From positions 1 through 38,369 of the forward strand of contig JALEGB010000140.1 in NCBI GenBank assembly GCA_022760355.1: a stretch of 38,369 nucleotides of DNA, given 5' to 3'. This DNA comes from Neomegalonema sp. (GTDB lineage Bacteria > Pseudomonadota > Alphaproteobacteria > Rhodobacterales > Rhodobacteraceae). The notes below the pieces were generated by a model. That model did not search any database and had not been told where the DNA came from. It was given only the letters and a program-made list of their open reading frames with translations. The translations under genes and the position numbers were made by a program. This document shows, piece after piece, positions 33,813 to 38,369 of this stretch; position 1 is the stretch's first letter; each line of letters starts with the position of its first letter.

Positions 33813-35903
33813 ATGCCGACCAACCTGTCCATCCGCGGCCTTTATCAGCCGACTGTGCTGTTCGCTCTCGCGCTGATGACGGTCATCGTCATGATGATCC
33901 TGCCAGTGCCGTCAATCCTGCTCGATATCGGCTTCGCCGCCTCGTTCGGGATTGCGATTCTGGTGTTCACCACCACGCTCTTCGTCGAACGGCCGCTTGA
34001 TTTCTCGGCGTTTCCGACGGTGCTGCTCGCCTCGCTGATGCTGCGCCTGTCGCTGAACGTCTCCTCCACGAAGCTGATCATCGGCGAAGGCCATACCGGC
34101 ACCAGCGCCGCCGGCGGGGTGATTGAAGGCTTCGCCATGTTCGTGATGAGCGGCAGCCTGTTCCTCGGCCTGGTCGTGTTCCTCGTGCTTCTGATCGTCA
34201 ACTTTATGGTGATCACCAAAGGCGCCGGCCGGATGGCCGAGGTTGGCGCGCGTTTCGCCTTGGACGGCATGCCAGGCAAGCAGCTCGCCATCGACAGCGA
34301 CCTGGCCGCAGGCGCCATCACCCATGAAGAGGCGAAAGAACGACGCCGGATTGAGCAAGAAGAGACCACCTTCTTCGGCTCGCTGGACGGCGCGTCTAAG
34401 TTCGTCAAAGGCGATGCGATCGCCGGGTTGCTGATCACGCTGCTGAACTTGGTGATGGGCGTGGCGATGGGCATGACGAGCCACGACATGTCTTTCGCCG
34501 ATGCGATCAAGACCTATTCCATCCTCACCGTCGGCGATGGTTTGGTCAGTCAGATCCCGGCCGTCATTATCTCCATCGCCGCGGCGCTGCTGCTGTCGAA
34601 GGGCGGCGCCTTCGGCGCGGCCGACAAAGCGTTGATCACGCAGATGACCGCCTATCCGTCGGCGATGATCACAGTCGGCGGGCTGATGGCGCTGTTCGCC
34701 TTTGCGCCCGGCCTGCCGATGGCGCCGTTCCTGGCGGGGTCGGCCGGTTTGCTCGCGGCTGGCGTTTGGTCGCTTCGAAAACAGGCAGCGGATAAGCAAG
34801 CGGAGGAGGCGCAAGCGGCCGCCGATGAAAGCGCCGCCGCGACGGAGCCGCAAAAGCTGGGCGATCTGATCGATGTGGATGAAATCCATGTCGAGTTCTC
34901 GCCCGACCTGATCGGCATCGCGATGGATCCGGCAAGCGGCCTTGCGGGGCGGATTGCCAATATGCGCCGCCACATTGCCCGCGAATATGGGTTCATCATG
35001 CCCGAAATCCGGCTAACCGATAACCCGTCGCAACAGAAGAACACCTACGCCATTCGCATCCAAGGGGTTGAGTGCGCGAAGGACATTCTACGGCCAGGAA
35101 AAGTGCTGACCCTCCTGAATGACGGGGTGCGCCTGGAGGCGGCGGGCGAGGATGTGAAGGAGCCCGTCTATGGCGCGCCGGCGCGTTGGATCGACGCGCG
35201 CGATCAGGATGAAGCGGTCATTCTCAACCTGCCGATCATCTCGCCGGTCGAGGTCGCCGCGACCCATCTTCTGGAAACGGTTCAGCGGAATTTGGGCCGC
35301 CTCTTCACCCGCCGCGCCTTGAAGAAGCTGCTGGACGAGTTCGTGAACCAAAGCGACGCGGCGCGCTCCGCCTCCAACAAGCAGCTGCTGAATGATTTCG
35401 TCCCTGACAAAGTGCCGCTCGACCTTCTGCAAGCAGTCCTGCGCCTATTGCTCGAAGAACGGGTGCCGATCCGCAACCTGCCGCTGGTCCTAGAGGCTAT
35501 CGCGGAGGCGAAGGGACATCTGCAGGCGCCGGAGCTGATCGCGGAGTATGTCCGCCAGCGGATCGGCTTCATCCTGGTGTCGAAATGGGTGGAAGCCGAC
35601 GGCGCGCTGCCTTTGATCCAACTCGCGCCGGAATGGGAGGAAGTCTTCTCAGCCCACCAGCGCGGAGACGACTCCAACGCCGACGTCGCTCTGCCGCCTG
35701 ACGAATTCAACCGGCTGGCCGGCTCGATCAAAGAGCGGATCAACACCGCATCCGCTGATGGGCGTTTCCCAGCGATCGTCACCTCAACCAAGCGGCGCCG
35801 GTTCCTGCGGGAGGTGCTGGCGGCGAAGGGGGTGAGCAACCCCGTCCTATCCTTCGAAGAGATCGGCGCGAACGTGCGGCCGGCTGTTCTCGGCATGGCG
35901 TGA
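33813..35903 (+). CDS. flhA: Flagellar export gate protein FlhA
   Basis: A 696-residue inner-membrane protein and cytoplasmic docking platform. The N-terminal half holds about eight hydrophobic helices. The FHIPEP-family region reads LMLRLSLNVSSTKLIIGEGH, with NFMVITKGAGRMAEVGARFALDGMPGKQLAID following. The cytoplasmic domain (about 340-696) begins after a charged linker rich in Ala and Glu. It includes conserved segments PVYGAPARWI, VAATHLLETVQRNLGRLFTR, and VPLDLLQAVLRLLLEERVPIRNL. AGGA precedes the ATG. FlhA accepts export substrates and chaperones and works with FlhB and FliPQR. fliR follows with a gap of 10 bases. Confidence 0.96.
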   Translation: MPTNLSIRGLYQPTVLFALALMTVIVMMILPVPSILLDIGFAASFGIAILVFTTTLFVERPLDFSAFPTVLLASLMLRLSLNVSSTKLIIGEGHTGTSAAGGVIEGFAMFVMSGSLFLGLVVFLVLLIVNFMVITKGAGRMAEVGARFALDGMPGKQLAIDSDLAAGAITHEEAKERRRIEQEETTFFGSLDGASKFVKGDAIAGLLITLLNLVMGVAMGMTSHDMSFADAIKTYSILTVGDGLVSQIPAVIISIAAALLLSKGGAFGAADKALITQMTAYPSAMITVGGLMALFAFAPGLPMAPFLAGSAGLLAAGVWSLRKQAADKQAEEAQAAADESAAATEPQKLGDLIDVDEIHVEFSPDLIGIAMDPASGLAGRIANMRRHIAREYGFIMPEIRLTDNPSQQKNTYAIRIQGVECAKDILRPGKVLTLLNDGVRLEAAGEDVKEPVYGAPARWIDARDQDEAVILNLPIISPVEVAATHLLETVQRNLGRLFTRRALKKLLDEFVNQSDAARSASNKQLLNDFVPDKVPLDLLQAVLRLLLEERVPIRNLPLVLEAIAEAKGHLQAPELIAEYVRQRIGFILVSKWVEADGALPLIQLAPEWEEVFSAHQRGDDSNADVALPPDEFNRLAGSIKERINTASADGRFPAIVTSTKRRRFLREVLAAKGVSNPVLSFEEIGANVRPAVLGMA

Positions 35904-35913
35904 GGCGCGCGGC

Positions 35914-36726
35914 ATGGATCTGACGCAAATCCAAGTCCTTGACGCGCTCCAGGTCTATCTCGACGGCGCCGAAAGCGCCGTATTGATTGCGGCGGCGATT
36001 TTCACGCGCATCAGCGTGTTGATGTTTATGCTGCCCGGCTTTGGCGAACGGCAGATCCCGGCCCAAGTGAAACTCGCCGCGGCCCTCGCCTTCGCCGCCA
36101 TCTGCTGGCCGCTGGTCTGGCCCACCGTCTTGAAAACAAGCCCCAGCCTGGCGCCCTCGCTCGGCAGCGCGGGCATTGTTATCCTGGCGGAGGCGACTGT
36201 CGGCCTCGTGCTCGGTCTGGCCACGCGCTTTCTGATCTTCGCCCTGCAAACCGCGGGGATGCTGATCGCCCAGAACCTCTCGCTCAGCCAGATGTTCGGC
36301 GGCGGGCTGGGGCAGGAGCCTGAGCCGACCATCGCCACCATTCTCAGCATCGGCGCGGTGGCGCTGGCCTTGTCTCTGGGGCTGCATGTCAAAGCCGCAG
36401 CGCTGATCGTCTATAGCTATGACAGGATGCCGTTTGGCGTGTTTCCAATCGCCGGGGACGCTGCGCAATGGGCGACGGCGAAGGCCGCCAGCGCTTTCAC
36501 GATTGCGCTCTCCTTCTCGCTGCCCTTCATGGTCGCCTCCTTCATCTACAACCTGGCGCTCGGCTTCATTAACCGCGCGATGCCGCAAATGATGGTGGCC
36601 TTTGTCGGCATGCCCGCGATCATCCTTGCGGGGATGATGCTGTTGGCGCTCACCACGCCGATGGCGCTGCGCTATTGGAACGAACTCTATGACGCGGCGT
36701 TGGCGGCGCCGCTGGCTGTCGAGTAG
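35914..36726 (+). CDS. fliR: Flagellar export gate protein FliR
   Basis: A 270-residue integral membrane protein with about six hydrophobic helices. Family features are the N-terminal IFTRISVLMFMLPGFGERQIPAQVKLAAAL region, here noted by FTRISVLMFMLPGFG and QIPAQVKLAAALAFA, and the central EATVGLVLGLATRFL and QTAGMLIAQNLSLSQMF. The C-terminal MPQMMVAFVGMPA block is also present. FliR assembles with FliP and FliQ into the export channel. It sits between flhA and flhB, an order seen in several alphaproteobacteria. fliP is not in this window. Confidence 0.94.
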   Translation: MDLTQIQVLDALQVYLDGAESAVLIAAAIFTRISVLMFMLPGFGERQIPAQVKLAAALAFAAICWPLVWPTVLKTSPSLAPSLGSAGIVILAEATVGLVLGLATRFLIFALQTAGMLIAQNLSLSQMFGGGLGQEPEPTIATILSIGAVALALSLGLHVKAAALIVYSYDRMPFGVFPIAGDAAQWATAKAASAFTIALSFSLPFMVASFIYNLALGFINRAMPQMMVAFVGMPAIILAGMMLLALTTPMALRYWNELYDAALAAPLAVE

Positions 36727-36737
36727 GCGAGGACGCG

Positions 36738-37814
36738 ATGGCGCAGCAGGATGATGGCCAGGAAAAAACCTTAGACCCGACACCGCAGCGAATCGCTCGC
36801 GCCCGTCGGGAAGGAGATGTTCCGCGAAGTCAGGATCTGAACACCGTCGCCGGATATCTCGGCTTCTTGCTGGCTCTGACAATCTCAGGCGGCGCCGTCG
36901 CCGCAGGCGTCGCCGAACCCATCTTCGCTTTTATCGCCCATCCGCACGAGCTGTCGGCCGCATTGTTGAGCCCGCGCGGGCGGCAAGTGGTGTATGAGCT
37001 GATCGGCGGCGCTCTCTTCGCGATGGCGCCGCTGCTGCTGGCGCCAATGTTCGCGGTGCTGATTTCCGCCATCGCCCAGCAATCCATCGTTATCGCGCCC
37101 AACCGTATTGCGCCCAAGCTTTCCCGTCTGAACCCGATCAAGAACGCCGGCCAGAAATTTGGGGCCAGCGGCTTGGTCGAGTTTCTCAAGAGCTTTGTAA
37201 AGCTGCTGGCCGTCGGCGTTATTTTGGCGGTGATTATCGCCTACAAGCATGATGGCGTCGCCGGCTTGATTATGCTGGACGCCCGACTGTTGCCGCAACT
37301 TTTGTATGATGAGGGGCTGACGCTCCTGATCGCGACGCTGATCGTGATGGGCCTGATTGCGTTCATCGACGTCTTTTGGCAGCAGCATCAATATTATCAA
37401 AAACTGCGCATGTCGCTGCAGGAGGTCAAGGACGAGGCCAAGGACAGCGAAGGCGATCCGCAGATGAAGGCGACCCGCCGCCAGCGTGCGCGCGAAATCG
37501 CCGGCAACCGTTCCTTGAACGATGTGCCTGACGCCGATGTCGTGATCGTCAACCCGACTCACTATGCGATCGCGTTGAAATGGTCGCGGACGCCGGGCGC
37601 CGCGCCTGTTTGCGTCGCGAAGGGCGTTGATTTGATGGCGGCGCGGATCCGCGAAATTGCGACCGAAAGCGGTGTGCCGATCCATTCGGATCCGCCGACA
37701 GCTCGCGCCCTGCACGCCGCGGTCGAGATCGGCGACGAGATCCAGCCAGAGTACTATCAGGCCGTTGCGGTCGCGATCCGGTTTGCCGACACCGTGCGTG
37801 CGCAAGCCCGGTAG
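36738..37814 (+). CDS. flhB: Flagellar export specificity switch FlhB
   Basis: A 358-residue protein. Four membrane helices lie in the first two thirds, after an N-terminal KTLDPTPQRIARARREGDVPRSQDL motif (given as DPTPQRIARARREGDVPRS). The cytoplasmic domain carries the autocleavage site Asn-Pro-Thr-His at about 272-275 (VIVNPTHYAIALKW). The linker before it (QQHQYYQKLRMSLQEVKDE and EGDPQMKATRRQRARE) is well conserved. Cleavage at this site switches export from hook to filament subunits. A GAGGA ribosome site precedes the ATG. A short coiled-coil gene follows after 46 bases. Confidence 0.96.
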   Translation: MAQQDDGQEKTLDPTPQRIARARREGDVPRSQDLNTVAGYLGFLLALTISGGAVAAGVAEPIFAFIAHPHELSAALLSPRGRQVVYELIGGALFAMAPLLLAPMFAVLISAIAQQSIVIAPNRIAPKLSRLNPIKNAGQKFGASGLVEFLKSFVKLLAVGVILAVIIAYKHDGVAGLIMLDARLLPQLLYDEGLTLLIATLIVMGLIAFIDVFWQQHQYYQKLRMSLQEVKDEAKDSEGDPQMKATRRQRAREIAGNRSLNDVPDADVVIVNPTHYAIALKWSRTPGAAPVCVAKGVDLMAARIREIATESGVPIHSDPPTARALHAAVEIGDEIQPEYYQAVAVAIRFADTVRAQAR

Positions 37815-37860
37815 CTAAAGGGTCGGCGCCGGCGCGGGCGCCGACCGGGAGAAGATCGAT

Positions 37861-38220
37861 ATGGAGCCGCTATCTAGGGATGATCGCCGACGGCTGGCCC
37901 GGCTGGGGCCTGCCCTTACCGCCCGCAAGAACGCCGATGCGGCGGATTTTGCCGCAGCCCAGGCCGCGGTTGACGCGATTGACGCTGAGATCAACAAGAT
38001 CGCCAGCAAGCTGGCCGTCAGCGCCAGCCAGCTTGACGCTTCCGACCTGACCGAACGCGTCGCCTTCGAACGCTGGCGCGCGGCGCAGAAACAGCGGTTC
38101 CGCGAGCTTGCGGCGCAACGGCTGACGGCGCTCAAGGCGCTGGAACAGCGGCGAGAGGCTCTGACCAGATCGAATGGCGAGGTCGAAGCGCTTAAACGCC
38201 TGCTGGGCGATGATGCTTAG
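37861..38220 (+). CDS. FliJ-like coiled-coil protein, probably flagellar
   Basis: A 119-residue charged, almost entirely helical protein. Heptad-like Ala/Leu patterning (AAQAAVDAIDAEINKIASKLA, then LAAQRLTALKALEQRREAL) predicts an antiparallel coiled coil like FliJ, the export stalk or chaperone-escort protein. Sequence identity to FliJ cannot be judged by eye, so the call rests on size, fold and its place after flhB. GGGAGAAG precedes the ATG. The stop codon TAG (38218-38220) is also the first three bases of a palindromic repeat. The final residues may therefore have been set by insertion of the repeat. Confidence 0.6.
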   Translation: MEPLSRDDRRRLARLGPALTARKNADAADFAAAQAAVDAIDAEINKIASKLAVSASQLDASDLTERVAFERWRAAQKQRFRELAAQRLTALKALEQRREALTRSNGEVEALKRLLGDDA

Positions 38221-38360
38221 AGCTTTCGCCGATCAAGTTGGATCGGCTCAAGGCTCTAACTCTTTGTTTTGCCGCGTGCTGTTCCCGCCAACCGGTATCC
38301 ACTTGGTCGGCGCACGCTCTAGAGCATTTTCGAAACAATTGCGGTCATGAAAATGCTCTA
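38218..38360. repeat. Composite palindromic intergenic repeat at the window end
   Basis: The first part is TAGAGC (38218) to GCTCTA (38258), enclosing the stem GCCGATC (38228-38234)/GATCGGC (38241-38247). The last part is a perfect 12-base inverted repeat TAGAGCATTTTC (38320-38331)/GAAAATGCTCTA (38349-38360) with a 17-base loop. The middle contains ACCGGTATCCACTT. I recognise this wording as typical of abundant intergenic repeats in Hyphomicrobiales and related alphaproteobacteria. The strong hairpins could also end the flagellar transcript. Confidence 0.75.
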
Positions 38361-38369
38361 TCTCTTTGA

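Noticed and set aside
33912-34973. Open frame of 353 codons on the minus strand inside flhA
   Set aside because: His/Gln/Arg-rich shadow frame opposite conserved membrane helices.
1-38369. CRISPR arrays, tRNA or rRNA genes
   Set aside because: No regularly spaced direct repeats and no tRNA- or rRNA-like segments were noticed on either strand.

Overview
The window is high-GC DNA, densely packed with genes, from an alphaproteobacterium. Evidence for this is the flagellar gene order, the HoxA/HupT/HupUV type of hydrogen sensing, and the short palindromic intergenic repeats beginning TAGAGC, which resemble those scattered through Hyphomicrobiales and related genomes. I cannot fix the genus. No tRNA, rRNA, CRISPR array, transposase or integrase is visible.

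Positions 1-8198 (+ strand) hold a hydrogen-sensing and hydrogenase-maturation operon: the 3' end of hypX, a HoxA-type response regulator, a HupT/HoxJ-type histidine kinase, the two subunits of a regulatory [NiFe] hydrogenase (hupU, hupV) and hypF. Most neighbours overlap by a few bases. HupUV would sense H2 and signal through the kinase to HoxA, which controls hydrogenase structural genes outside the window. HypX and HypF supply CO and CN ligands to the NiFe site.

Positions 8202-13701 (- strand) form a sulfide/persulfide oxidation and export set: persulfide dioxygenase, a rhodanese-like domain fused to type II sulfide:quinone oxidoreductase, a SulP transporter, and two YeeE/YedE-type half transporters. 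An OxyR-like LysR regulator (13973-14881) is divergent from the set. It keeps the first redox cysteine of OxyR but not the second, so it is a plausible sulfane-sulfur sensor.

Positions 14906-28426 look like an accessory conflict (defence) island: a DUF262/DUF1524 GmrSD-like protein, a protein with a possible TIR-like N-terminus and a C-terminal beta-rich domain, a membrane-anchored trypsin-like protease, an HExxH metallopeptidase, a 1730-residue protein combining a degenerate kinase-like lobe, DUF4011, an SF1 helicase and a C-terminal nuclease-like domain, and a TIR-transmembrane-coiled-coil-TPR-like protein. This set is the best candidate for an undescribed system.

Positions 28536-29292 carry two small genes (YdcH/DUF465 and a secreted hypothetical). 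Positions 29366-38220 are a flagellar export and basal-body cluster: fliI on the - strand, then flgB, flgC, fliE, fliQ, a lytic transglycosylase, flhA, fliR, flhB and a FliJ-like coiled-coil gene.

A 66-bp palindromic repeat lies intact between fliE and fliQ. A diverged copy is inserted in frame inside hypF, where it is translated. Another palindromic repeat closes the window and supplies the stop codon of the last gene. No gap between genes exceeds about 300 bases.
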